Below, piece by piece: positions 25,751 to 35,189 of a DNA stretch of 60,308 bases. Both the position numbers and the translations under genes were made by a program. Position 1 is the first letter of the stretch. Every line of letters starts with the position of its first letter. Source of the DNA: Deltaproteobacteria bacterium (GTDB lineage: Bacteria; Desulfobacterota; DSM-4660; Desulfatiglandales; HGW-15); assembly GCA_016932235.1 (NCBI GenBank), contig JAFGDF010000193.1, positions 1 to 60,308 of the forward strand, given 5' to 3'. The notes under the pieces are model-generated. The model did no database searches. It had not been told where the DNA came from and saw nothing but the letters and a program-made list of their open reading frames with translations.

Positions 25751-27766
25751 CTATATTTCCCTGCCTATCATATAACCGTCATGGGTCGCATTCCAAATGA
25801 ACCTCGGAGCCTTTGCGTCGCCTATAATATGGCATTCAACGCCTTTCTGCCTGAGCAAATTGTAGGGCTCCACATTCGAAATCTTCGTTGTTATCATAAC
25901 GATATTGTCTGCCTCTATTTCGTACTCTCTTCCCGAGAAAATATGGAAACAGCTCGCGCCCCTTCCCGTTATCTCCTTGACCCAGGTATGTGGGGTTATC
26001 CTCACCCCCAATTCATCAATCTTGCCCAGCATAAATGGAGCATCTATCCATACTCCAAGATTAGGATCAGTAATGTTGCTTCGGGCGGTAATGATCTCCA
26101 CCTTTTTGCCTTTTTCCGCCAGAAGTTCGGAGACACCGGGAGCAACGCGATCGCTGAAGTCATCGATTATCAGTATCTTATTCCCCAGATTGACCCTGCC
26201 CAGTATAACATCTTCGTAGGTACATACATTTTCCCTTTCCCAGCCTGGGATGGGCGTGCACAAAGCACCTGCTGTACCGTCCCTGCACGGCCTGGCCCCA
26301 GTAGCCGCGACAATAACATCGGGTTTTTCCCTGGCCATGATATCATCGGTATTCTTATCGTTTATCTCAGAATTCAAATTTACTTTAACGCCTAGCTTTT
26401 GCAGCTGTCTGTCCAGATAGTCGATGAAGACCTGTGGATAAGTCTGGCTCGGGAGCATTTTTATTAACCTCATCTGACCACCTGTTTCTTCTTCCCTGTC
26501 ATAAACAACCACATCATGGCCTCTTTCTGCGGCCGTCATAGCGCACTGCAATCCGGCCGGGCCGGCACCTACAATCAAAACCTTTTTCCTGTGCGGCGCT
26601 TTTTTGAATGTCCAGCTGCCCCATCTCCATTCCTCACCGGCAACCGGATTTACGGAGCATCTCAGGCCGTTCATGGCCCGGTTTCCGGCCCGTCCATAGC
26701 AACCCTGGTTGCAATTTATGCACGGACATATATCTTCCTCTCTTCCTTCCATAGTCTTTTTGGTAAAATACGGATCAGCTATCTCTGAACGGCATAGATA
26801 AACAAAATCGCACTGGCCGTCGGCAATCATGTTATCGGCAAGGCCCGGGTCGTTGATCTTGCATGCCGCGGAAACCGGCAATTTTACGGCCGCCTTTATT
26901 TTACGGGAATATTCTCCTGAAAAACCCGGTTCGAAGTTGGCATAGTAGGGGTTACCCTCAATATGCAATGATCTGAAAGTGCTCAACACCTGGCCTATAC
27001 AGTCCACCTGGCCTGTAGCTTCAAGCATTTTGGCGATTTCCACGGCATCATCGATAGTTGAACCACCCGGTTCCATCTCAAAAGCCAGGACCCTTACACT
27101 GAGGGCGTAATCATTTCCAATAGCCTTCCTTATCTTATCAATTACTTCCAACAGGAACCGGCACCGGTTCTCAAGTGTCCCGCCGTATTCATCTGTTCTT
27201 TTATTCGTGGTTTTTGATGCAAAATTCCAGAGCAGCTTGCCGTGGCCAAACAGAAGCTCTATGCCGTCGCACCCGGCCTTTATCAGTCTCAGGGATGCGG
27301 CCGCAAACTTGTCTTCGATTTCGAGAATTTCTTCTTTGGTTAACTCTTTTGAAATCTGATGAGGATACTCTATGGTCGGGAGCTGTGAGGCTGCCCTGGG
27401 AACTTCGTCCACTGTAACATTACACTGGCTGTGGACACCGGGATGCCCGGGCCCGCCAAAGACTTTACAGTCATATTTATGCGCCGCATCCGTGATTTCC
27501 TTTATTCCCGGAATCACTTCATCTCTCCAAAGCCCGAAGCTTGACATCGGGTAGTAATCAGCCTTTTCATCGACACTGGCAAGCGGCAGAACGATCAGCC
27601 CCGCTCCCCCCTTTGCCTTTTCTTCAAAATAACATCTGGTCCTTTCGTTGGATAAAAAAGTGACGGGATCCTGAAGTCCGTTGGTGTGACCGGCACATAC
27701 AATCCGGTTTTTTAAAGTAACCGGCCCGACCTTTATAGGTAATAACAAATAACTGTATTCTGCCAT
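25751..27766 (-). CDS. 2,4-dienoyl-CoA-reductase-like flavin/Fe-S oxidoreductase (1)
   Basis: 671 residues in two parts. The first is an OYE-type FMN barrel (KNRIVCAGH, HGKLLWNF) ending in a [4Fe-4S] motif (CINCNQGC and Cys after about 15 residues). The second is an FAD/NAD(P) domain with VLIVGAGPAGLQCA near residue 395. FadH and related enoate reductases or demethylases share this layout. GGAGGAG eight bases before the ATG at 27766 fixes the start; nine further codons are open. It sits between TRAP system 3 and etfA, so it may exchange electrons with EtfAB. The substrate is unknown. Confidence 0.88.
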   Translation of the reverse strand: MAEYSYLLLPIKVGPVTLKNRIVCAGHTNGLQDPVTFLSNERTRCYFEEKAKGGAGLIVLPLASVDEKADYYPMSSFGLWRDEVIPGIKEITDAAHKYDCKVFGGPGHPGVHSQCNVTVDEVPRAASQLPTIEYPHQISKELTKEEILEIEDKFAAASLRLIKAGCDGIELLFGHGKLLWNFASKTTNKRTDEYGGTLENRCRFLLEVIDKIRKAIGNDYALSVRVLAFEMEPGGSTIDDAVEIAKMLEATGQVDCIGQVLSTFRSLHIEGNPYYANFEPGFSGEYSRKIKAAVKLPVSAACKINDPGLADNMIADGQCDFVYLCRSEIADPYFTKKTMEGREEDICPCINCNQGCYGRAGNRAMNGLRCSVNPVAGEEWRWGSWTFKKAPHRKKVLIVGAGPAGLQCAMTAAERGHDVVVYDREEETGGQMRLIKMLPSQTYPQVFIDYLDRQLQKLGVKVNLNSEINDKNTDDIMAREKPDVIVAATGARPCRDGTAGALCTPIPGWERENVCTYEDVILGRVNLGNKILIIDDFSDRVAPGVSELLAEKGKKVEIITARSNITDPNLGVWIDAPFMLGKIDELGVRITPHTWVKEITGRGASCFHIFSGREYEIEADNIVMITTKISNVEPYNLLRQKGVECHIIGDAKAPRFIWNATHDGYMIGREI

Positions 27767-27860
27767 AATAAAAACTCCTCCTATGTTTATCATCTGGACG
27801 CTTCCCTGTGGACTAGTGCAGGGAGAGTCAATATTTCATTCTATCTCTTCATCTCTCTTT

Positions 27861-29147
27861 TTAGAGGAGAACGAGTGTAATCTGGGGAAATGCGTAAAGC
27901 AACGCGAGACACGCCATCATCATGAGAAAAAAGGGGATGATACCTCTGAACACGATCTCCAGCGGAACTTTTGTCACCCCGTGCACGACATATGAGTTCA
28001 TTCCCACAGGAGGCGTTATCAAAGCCATCTCCACAATCAATGTGAGGATTACCCCGAACCATATAGGATCAAATTCAAAGCTCTGAACTATCGGAAACAC
28101 GATGGGTATTGTCAGCAACTGCATGGCCAGACCGTCCATGACCATACCGAGCGGTATATAAATCAGGAGAATGGATATCATGATGATATGTCTGGAGACA
28201 GGCAGGGCCGTCACCCATTCCCGGAAAAGGTTCGCAAAACCTCCCAGCGCTAGAAAATTAGAGAAAATCATGGCCCCTATTGTTATGGTCAGGATAAAGC
28301 TGGTGGTGGTTATAGCATCCTTTAGCGCCATGACAAGGGCAGGGAGAGTCAGTCTTCGCCTGAAAACCATTATCACGAAGGCGCCGAACGCACCCATGGC
28401 TCCGGCTTCGGATGGCGTAAATACTCCTATAAACAGCCCACCCATCACGATAATAAAAAGTATTAGCATGCCCAGGACACCCTTGAGGGATACTATTTTT
28501 TCCCGCAGGGTGTAGGCCGGCCCCGGCGGACCCAGTTCCGGATTTTTCCTGCACATGAAATAGATAGCGGCTATGTATAATCCTGCCAGGAGCAAGCCGG
28601 GTATAATCCCCGCGATAAACAGCTTGCCGATGGATGTCTCGGTAAGTACCCCGTAGATTATAAATGCCGCACTCGGGGGGATGAGGCAGCTTAGGCTCCC
28701 CCCGGCAGCGATGCACCCGGTAGCCAGTCGGGGATGATAATTGAAAGACTTCATCTCAGGATAGGCGACAGCGGCCATAGTGGCAGCTCCGGCCAGACTG
28801 GCGCCGGAACATGCGGCAAATCCTGTGCTTGCGAGGGTTGTAGCCATTGCCAGCCCTCCGGCCTTTTTCCCGAGCCATTTATGTGCTGCATCATAGAGTT
28901 CTGTACTGAATCCGGAATAGTACACAAACTGCCCCATAAGCATAAAAAGAGGCACCGGCAAAAGAGCTCCCATGGTTCCCCAGGTATATGGCGCGCTTCC
29001 TACGACGGAAAAACCGGGAGTCAGGCCTTTAAGCATGATTATGCCCAGGCAGCCAATGAACGCGAAGGCATAGGCGATTGGCATTCCCTGTGACATGACC
29101 AGGAAGAATGCGGAAAGGCCTATTATGCATATAAAAAGCGGTGACAC
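27861..29147 (-). CDS. dctM: TRAP transporter large permease DctM (system 3)
   Basis: 428 residues with DctM landmarks (CSGASLAGAATMAAVAYPEM, SLSCLIPPSAAFIIYG, ITPPVGMNSYVVHG). The frame opens at 29234, but the first 29 codons overlap dctQ out of frame. The GTG at 29147, preceded by AAGGAAAGGG and starting four bases after the dctQ stop, gives the standard N-terminus. It is most similar in layout to system 1. Confidence 0.9.
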   Translation of the reverse strand: MSPLFICIIGLSAFFLVMSQGMPIAYAFAFIGCLGIIMLKGLTPGFSVVGSAPYTWGTMGALLPVPLFMLMGQFVYYSGFSTELYDAAHKWLGKKAGGLAMATTLASTGFAACSGASLAGAATMAAVAYPEMKSFNYHPRLATGCIAAGGSLSCLIPPSAAFIIYGVLTETSIGKLFIAGIIPGLLLAGLYIAAIYFMCRKNPELGPPGPAYTLREKIVSLKGVLGMLILFIIVMGGLFIGVFTPSEAGAMGAFGAFVIMVFRRRLTLPALVMALKDAITTTSFILTITIGAMIFSNFLALGGFANLFREWVTALPVSRHIIMISILLIYIPLGMVMDGLAMQLLTIPIVFPIVQSFEFDPIWFGVILTLIVEMALITPPVGMNSYVVHGVTKVPLEIVFRGIIPFFLMMMACLALLYAFPQITLVLL

Positions 29148-29151
29148 CCTG

Positions 29152-29646
29152 TTACCCTTTCCTTTTTGATGATAATATTTTAACCATCTGTATAATGAGT
29201 TCGAGACATAGCAACGCGGCTCCGATAGGAACAATAGAGTGAATGGGCGCCGTGGGGATGTCCAGGGTAGGGATCACCCTCTGTTGATGCCAGGATCTCA
29301 ATGCGATAATCGTTGATTGTTTTGTAATTATGATGAAAAGTAATAATGATAAAGAGAGCGTCAGAAAATCAACGACCTTCCTTAACCGGGGAGGATAACC
29401 GATGATGAACAGATCTACTTTCACGTGCCCTTCGATTCTTTGTGTATAGGCCCAGCTTAAGAAGACAATCGCACCCATCAGGATCTCGCTGATCTCCAGT
29501 GTCCCCCTGATCGGCCTATCTATCAGGTATCGCCCTAAAACATCAGCCGCCCCAAGGAGCATCAGTACCATAAACAGCGCGCCACTGAGATACAGAAAAA
29601 CCTTTTCAACAGCGTGAACGCTTCTCTCTATTTTATGAAATATCAA
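29152..29646 (-). CDS. dctQ: TRAP transporter small permease DctQ (system 3)
   Basis: 164 residues with four hydrophobic segments; GAADVLGRYLIDRPIRGTLEIS matches the DctQ consensus. It lies between dctP and dctM. A 12-bp hairpin separates it from dctP. Confidence 0.9.
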   Translation of the reverse strand: MIFHKIERSVHAVEKVFLYLSGALFMVLMLLGAADVLGRYLIDRPIRGTLEISEILMGAIVFLSWAYTQRIEGHVKVDLFIIGYPPRLRKVVDFLTLSLSLLLFIIITKQSTIIALRSWHQQRVIPTLDIPTAPIHSIVPIGAALLCLELIIQMVKILSSKRKG

Positions 29647-29681
29647 TGGAGTCTCCTAAAAGAAATTGCCGCGGAAATGCA

Positions 29682-29718
29682 ATAAGGTGAGAATCCATGA
29701 AAGAACTTCTCACCTTAT
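29682..29718. other. Intra-operon hairpin between dctP and dctQ (system 3)
   Basis: A perfect 12-bp stem: ATAAGGTGAGAA (29682-29693) with TTCTCACCTTAT (29707-29718). There is no T run on the operon strand. Such hairpins often stabilise the 3' end of the receptor mRNA so that DctP is made in excess over the permease. Confidence 0.6.
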
Positions 29719-29731
29719 GTGCCATTTTGAC

Positions 29732-30802
29732 TTAACTGCCGGGGGTATAACCCAGAGCCGGATTCTTCACGCCAACCGCTTCGAGACCTTTATAATATGA
29801 GTCTATAACCTTCTTGACGCCAATCCCTTTGGACTCATGGGCATCAATCCATTCCTTCCAGATGGAAACAGCCGCTTTGTGAAGTTTCTCCTTCTCCGCA
29901 TCATTCCAGTCAATAGATTTGGCCCCCTCATTAAGCCAAGTACTGACAGCGTTTTCGTATAGCTCCTCCATTCCTTTTGCCAGCATAACGGAGTACTTTC
30001 CATCCGCGTTCAGATCCTCGACGACCGCCTTTACATCGGCGGGCATATCATCATAAACCTTTTTATTCATGGCGATCGTATGCACCGTACTGCTAACGCG
30101 AAGCGGTTCGATTAGATAATGGACAAATTCTTCCCAGTGGAATTCCTTAAGACCGAGCCCGGCTATGAATATTGCTTCGCCGATACCTTTCTGGAGCATC
30201 ATATAAGCATCGGGAGGACCGCCGAAAACCCCCACGGCACCAATTTTCTTCATGAGGTTTGCCTTGGTCGGACCTCCTCCGACGACTACCTTGAGGCCTT
30301 TTAATTCAGAAATACTGTTGATGGGTTTTACACTCAAAAAATCCTCGAAAATGCCGACAAACTGGATAAGGAGTTTAGCATCCGAGAATTCCTCCTCAAG
30401 GTATCCATTTTTAACGACGTAATTAAACCAGGCTTTGGTGGCCACTTGAGACGATGTGTGAACAAAAGGCATGCTTGGGATGTTTGTCAAGGGAAAGGGC
30501 CTCTCCACGTCCATGCAGATAATCTCCGAAATGTCCGCAACACCGGATATCAACACATCCCAAGCCTGTGGAATAGGCGCCAGAACGCCCCCATGATGGA
30601 GATCAACCACATACCGGCCATTTGTTCTGGATTCAAATTCCCTTGCCCATTCCTCCAGGCCTTTTGATACCGGATTCATGGGAGGCATCCAGTTTGCGAA
30701 AGTAAGTTTCTTCGGCCCTGCGGCCTTTGAATCAGAAGTCATGCTGATGATGAAGCCAAAAGAAATTGCCATGATCATTAAAATCAGTATTCCCTTTCTC
30801 AT
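29732..30802 (-). CDS. dctP: TRAP transporter substrate-binding protein DctP (system 3)
   Basis: 356 residues with a signal peptide (hydrophobic residues about 5-21, cleavage near SKAAG) and the DctP fold. The usual carboxylate-arginine strand reads LKGLKVVVGGG, with Val in place of Arg, as in system 2. AAAGGAGGG precedes the ATG. It heads a minus-strand block running through dctQ, dctM, the flavin reductase, etfA, etfB and emo, all with short gaps. Confidence 0.88.
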   Translation of the reverse strand: MRKGILILMIMAISFGFIISMTSDSKAAGPKKLTFANWMPPMNPVSKGLEEWAREFESRTNGRYVVDLHHGGVLAPIPQAWDVLISGVADISEIICMDVERPFPLTNIPSMPFVHTSSQVATKAWFNYVVKNGYLEEEFSDAKLLIQFVGIFEDFLSVKPINSISELKGLKVVVGGGPTKANLMKKIGAVGVFGGPPDAYMMLQKGIGEAIFIAGLGLKEFHWEEFVHYLIEPLRVSSTVHTIAMNKKVYDDMPADVKAVVEDLNADGKYSVMLAKGMEELYENAVSTWLNEGAKSIDWNDAEKEKLHKAAVSIWKEWIDAHESKGIGVKKVIDSYYKGLEAVGVKNPALGYTPGS

Positions 30803-30879
30803 AACCTGTCCCTCCTTTTCTCACTTATCTGGTTTGATGCCATTAAAAACAACCAAGGATAAAAACTGTCTAAAATATT

Positions 30880-30956
30880 AATAAAATGAAAATTGTACTC
30901 TAACACCCCGTATTTATTTACTGCGAAACCGGATACGGATATTTTTTGGATAGCAA
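30880..30956 (+). repeat. 77-nt structured repeat, copy A
   Basis: It opens AATAAAATGAAAATTGTAC, contains CTCTAACACC and ends GGATAGCAA. CCGTAT and ATACGG inside it form a stem around ACTGCGAAACC. Copy B lies 202 bases away in the same orientation and copy C lies at 43201 in reverse. The gap 30803-31175 contains copies A and B, a 10-bp inverted pair between them (30959-30968 with 31033-31042) and no gene that I can see. Confidence 0.7.
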
Positions 30957-31081
30957 TGATGATTTATGTAATGCTTATACCATAATTAGATTCAAAATTT
31001 CTATCCTATTTTACAACCGCACAAAGATATATCATAAATCATGTTTATTGATACATTCATCATCAGGACGTCCTGAATCAT

Positions 31082-31159
31082 AATAAAATGAAAATTGTAC
31101 CCTAACACCCCGTATTTATTTACTGCAAAACCAGAATATGGATTTTTCTCGTACAGCAA
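31082..31159 (+). repeat. 77-nt structured repeat, copy B
   Basis: About 85 percent identical by eye to copy A. Its stem is CCGTAT with ATATGG, so the change from C to T in the second arm keeps the pairing as G-T. It ends 17 bases before the hrpA stop codon and could influence the 3' end of that message. Confidence 0.7.
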
Positions 31160-31175
31160 TAATCTGTCATATCTT

Positions 31176-34100
31176 CTAAATCATCCTTTCGACCTCTTTT
31201 ATTCTCTTTTGAATCCTCTTATGGGAGACAGGAAAGACTGTCTTCAATTCTTGAGCGAACAAGGACACCTTGTACTCTTCAATAACCCATCGGAGTTCAT
31301 CAAGAGATGCCCGTTTTTCCTTTGATGCGTGAATTGAGAGCTCGCTTCTCATTTTTGCAAGTAACCGCGTAAACACTTCAACCTCTGATACCTTTCCCCG
31401 GTCTTTATTAATATCGTTCACACCCCTTTCAGCCCTTATCGACATGGCTTTTATGTATCTAGGCAAATGAAGTATCCTTTTATCAGGGTAGATCTTATGG
31501 AATTCACGCGGGACGAGTTTCTCAAGCTCATTTCTGATCTCAGAGACAAAATCGAGAATAACAGGATTTCCTCTGTTGGATGACTCCAAACTATGCAGTT
31601 TTTCTCTGAGCAAAGAATATTCACGGAGTACCGGTCCTACGTGCTCCATAAACTCGGAGGCGCTGAGAATAATCGTGCTTTTTATGCTTTCCATTTCTCT
31701 TATAAAACTATCCCTTGTTCGGATATCCAGGGTCAAAAGGCGATCTAGAAAACCTGTTATTAATTCCTTCTCATACTGTTTGACGTCCCCAAAATATATA
31801 AACTTTTCGGATTGTCCGGACGGGAGGCCGGTTACCCTTTTCATAAACTTTATCTCCTTTTTCAAATGAAGCGATAAGAGCAGTTTGATACCCAGCCTAT
31901 GGACCTTCAGAGCCTTATTCATATCATGGAAAATCCTTATATTGGCAGATCCTTCAGCCGGTTCAAGGGCAGGATAAGCAATAAGGTCTTCATCAATTTT
32001 GATAATGATCGGCAGATCTTCAAAATCCCATGATGTGATACCGGTCCGCTCCCATCGTTCCTTCGCCGCTTTCCATTCGGCAGTATTATTGCTCCTTTCC
32101 ACCGGCCCGGCTTTATCTCCACTCAAGATGTCCGTGTCCCTTCCAGATGCCACTTCATGCCCATCATGGTCTATAACCGATATGCGCATTTTTAAAAAGT
32201 CGGCTATGTCCGCGACAGGCCATTCCGACAAAGGTATGTCCACGCCGAATCTTTGATAGATAAAATTTGAAAGGGCGGTTATCAGTGGTTCTTCTGATTT
32301 CAACATCTCATTCAAAATAATCCTGACCTTTTCAGGAACCGGAACAAGCTGTTTTCTGTACTGCTTTGGGAGACCCCTGATTAGAGATATGATTTTTTCC
32401 TCGTAGAAGCCCGGCACGATCCAATCCAACCGTTCGGCGGGAAATGAGGAAACATGGCGCACAGGTATCCTGATGGTTACTCCATCATCTTCCTTCCCCG
32501 GTGAGAACCTATATGAATACTGAAATTTATGACCATCTATACTCATCTCTTTTGGAAACAAGGACAGTTCTTCTTCCGTGGGTCTGTTGAGAACGATATC
32601 TTCTTCTCTCATTTTAAGGAAATCGTCATTACCCATTTTCCTGATTATTTTCTTCAGGCCCGTAACATCGACTATCCCGGATAGTCTTGAGGAATAAAAG
32701 GCGGCCATTTTTTCTTCACTTGTAAGGATATCACGCCTCCTGAGCATATCTTCCTGTTCCTCAAATTTCCTTAGCAATTCCCGGTTATGCATGAGAAAGG
32801 GGAACCTCTCCCTTAGCTCCCCGTTAACCAGTGCCGATCTTATAAATATTTCATGAGATTCTTTTTGATTTTTCCTTCCATAGGACACCTGTCTCCGGGG
32901 CACAATCTTCAGGCCATAGAGAGTGACCTGTTCATTGGCCAGCACTTCCCCTCGGCTCTGTGACCAGTATGGATCTGAATAGGTGTATATACATTGATCT
33001 CCGCCCAAAGCCTCAATCCACTCCGGCTCTATCCTGGCTGCGGTTCTGGCAAAAAGCCTTGAAGTCTTAACCATCTCCGCGGCCACGATCCATTGACACC
33101 CCCTGTTAAAAATTGCGGACCCGGGGAATAACATTACCTCTCTTCCCTTTGCCGCCTGATAAATATTTTTCTCCTTTTTGTTGGCAATATTATAGAGATA
33201 TCCGCTTAATATCGCCCTGTGAACGGGATCATAGCGTGTCCCGATCTCTTTTATCTCCTTCTTTTTAGGTCTCCCGTATCTCCGCTCCTTCATGATATCC
33301 GTAATCTGTCTATGGACATCCATCCATTCCCGGAGCCGGATAAAAGAAAGAAAATGATCCTTTGCGTATTTTCTCACCCTGTTTTGGCCTTTTGACTCAT
33401 TCATAATTTTATAAAAATTATTCCAGATATTCAGAAGGGAAATGAAATCGGAATCATTATCCCTGAACACTGACTGCACCCTGTCCGCCTGATCCGCCTT
33501 TTCCAAAGGCCTTTCCCTGGGATCCTGAATAGAAAGAGCGGAAGCGATGATTGAAACTTCGCCAAAGCAGTCCTCTCTCATGGCTTCTATCATTATCCGG
33601 GAAATCCGCGGATCCAGAGGCAATAATGCCATTTTACGCCCATCACCAGTCAGTTCATAGCGGTTATTCTTTTTTGTTACGGCACGCAACTCCGTTAGGA
33701 GACGAAATCCTTCATTAATGTTCCTTGGATTTGGACGATCAATAAATGGAAATTCCGATATCTCCCCCAGTTTTAATGACAGCATGCGCAGGATGACTTC
33801 AGCCAGATTCGACCTTAAAATCTCAGGCATGTTATATTCCGGCCTTGATTCATAATCCTCCTCGGAATAGAGCCTGATACAGATACCATTTTCAACCCTG
33901 CCGCATCTCCCCTTTCTCTGATCTGAACTGCTTTTTGAAATAGGACCCACCAAAAGGCTTGTTATTCTGGACCGGGGCAGGTATCTGGGAATGCGTGCCA
34001 GACCTGTGTCTATGACATATTTGATCCCTGGTATTGTTATGGATGTCTCGGCTACATTCGTAGAAACAATTATCTTCTGTCCTGAATACTTTGAAAATGT

Positions 34101-35117
34101 CCTCCTCTGCTGAGAAACGGTAAGCCGCGCGAATAATGGAAGCACCATTGTTCTGGGAAAATTTCGTGAATTCAGCAGTTCACAGGTGTCCCGAATATCC
34201 TGTTCAGTCGGCATAAAGACAAGGATATCCTCATATCTTCCCTCATTTTTGAGTTTTTCTATCGCGTTGACAGCAAGCTCGACATAGGTGACATCTCCAT
34301 TTTTTTCCAATTCGGGAGATGTGGCCATATATCGCACATCAATGGGGAACATTCTGCCTTCAATCTGAATTACGGGCGCGTTGTTGAATGCCTTGGAAAA
34401 CTTAAGGGTGTCGAATGTCGCCGATGTTATAATAAGCTTCAATTCCTGTCTTTTCTTTAACAGATTCTTTAATATCCCCAAAAGGAAATCTATGTTGAGA
34501 CTTCTTTCATGAGCTTCATCAATCATAATCGTGTCATACTCATAAAGAAAAGGATCCGCCTGTGTCTCAGCAAGCAATATGCCATCGGTCATGATCTTTA
34601 TATAACCTTCCGGATTGCTCCTGTCCTGGAAACGGATCTTATAGCCGACGCTCTTTCCGAGGCTTTCACCCAACTCCGCGGCAATTCGCGTGGCTATTGT
34701 CTGGGCTGCGATCCTCCGTGGTTGTGTGCATCCTATCTTTCCATAAATCCCCTGACCTGCCTCAAGGCATATCTTGGGAATCTGTGTGCTTTTTCCTGAG
34801 CCCGTATCGCCTGATATAACCACAACCTGATTCGTCTTTATCGCTTCTGAAATCTCCCGGACCTTGTTGAAGATGGGGAGTTGTTTCGGATAGGATATAG
34901 CCGGCCTCTTCCGAATCCTTTCCTGTGCCTTGCGGATTGACTTTTCAGCCTTTTCTTCCAGCAAAGAAATTCGCGATTCCAGGAGATCTGAGGAGGAAAT
35001 ATCTTTCGTCCCGCCCGAAAGCTGATCAAGCTGTCTGGATATTCTAGACCTGTCCATCAACATGGTTTTTTTCAGCAGGGACCGGATTTTGAATATTTTT
35101 TTTATACGTGTTGACAC
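31176..35117 (-). CDS. hrpA: ATP-dependent RNA helicase HrpA
   Basis: 1313 residues, the normal length for HrpA. The helicase core has Walker A GDTGSGKST (about residue 101), DEAH in MIDEAHERSLN, SAT in TSATFD, and motif VI within SDQRKGRCGRV. Helicase-associated and OB-fold domains and the long DUF3418-type C-terminal region follow. In E. coli the protein rescues stalled ribosomes on mRNA. The start is a GTG that gives an N-terminal segment (KTMLMDRSRISRQL) aligning with the family. It stands alone between the TRAP and exopolysaccharide operons. Confidence 0.92.
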   Translation of the reverse strand: MSTRIKKIFKIRSLLKKTMLMDRSRISRQLDQLSGGTKDISSSDLLESRISLLEEKAEKSIRKAQERIRKRPAISYPKQLPIFNKVREISEAIKTNQVVVISGDTGSGKSTQIPKICLEAGQGIYGKIGCTQPRRIAAQTIATRIAAELGESLGKSVGYKIRFQDRSNPEGYIKIMTDGILLAETQADPFLYEYDTIMIDEAHERSLNIDFLLGILKNLLKKRQELKLIITSATFDTLKFSKAFNNAPVIQIEGRMFPIDVRYMATSPELEKNGDVTYVELAVNAIEKLKNEGRYEDILVFMPTEQDIRDTCELLNSRNFPRTMVLPLFARLTVSQQRRTFSKYSGQKIIVSTNVAETSITIPGIKYVIDTGLARIPRYLPRSRITSLLVGPISKSSSDQRKGRCGRVENGICIRLYSEEDYESRPEYNMPEILRSNLAEVILRMLSLKLGEISEFPFIDRPNPRNINEGFRLLTELRAVTKKNNRYELTGDGRKMALLPLDPRISRIMIEAMREDCFGEVSIIASALSIQDPRERPLEKADQADRVQSVFRDNDSDFISLLNIWNNFYKIMNESKGQNRVRKYAKDHFLSFIRLREWMDVHRQITDIMKERRYGRPKKKEIKEIGTRYDPVHRAILSGYLYNIANKKEKNIYQAAKGREVMLFPGSAIFNRGCQWIVAAEMVKTSRLFARTAARIEPEWIEALGGDQCIYTYSDPYWSQSRGEVLANEQVTLYGLKIVPRRQVSYGRKNQKESHEIFIRSALVNGELRERFPFLMHNRELLRKFEEQEDMLRRRDILTSEEKMAAFYSSRLSGIVDVTGLKKIIRKMGNDDFLKMREEDIVLNRPTEEELSLFPKEMSIDGHKFQYSYRFSPGKEDDGVTIRIPVRHVSSFPAERLDWIVPGFYEEKIISLIRGLPKQYRKQLVPVPEKVRIILNEMLKSEEPLITALSNFIYQRFGVDIPLSEWPVADIADFLKMRISVIDHDGHEVASGRDTDILSGDKAGPVERSNNTAEWKAAKERWERTGITSWDFEDLPIIIKIDEDLIAYPALEPAEGSANIRIFHDMNKALKVHRLGIKLLLSLHLKKEIKFMKRVTGLPSGQSEKFIYFGDVKQYEKELITGFLDRLLTLDIRTRDSFIREMESIKSTIILSASEFMEHVGPVLREYSLLREKLHSLESSNRGNPVILDFVSEIRNELEKLVPREFHKIYPDKRILHLPRYIKAMSIRAERGVNDINKDRGKVSEVEVFTRLLAKMRSELSIHASKEKRASLDELRWVIEEYKVSLFAQELKTVFPVSHKRIQKRIKEVERMI

Positions 35118-35189
35118 TCTATGAATTGCATTAAATATGGAAGCTTTTACGTTAAACAGCCTGAAATTTTTAATGAACAGGGAAGTCTC

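Noticed and set aside
25742..26395. 217-residue plus-strand frame opposite the flavin/Fe-S reductase
   Set aside because: It is antisense to a well-supported FAD/NAD domain and has low-complexity, non-family sequence.
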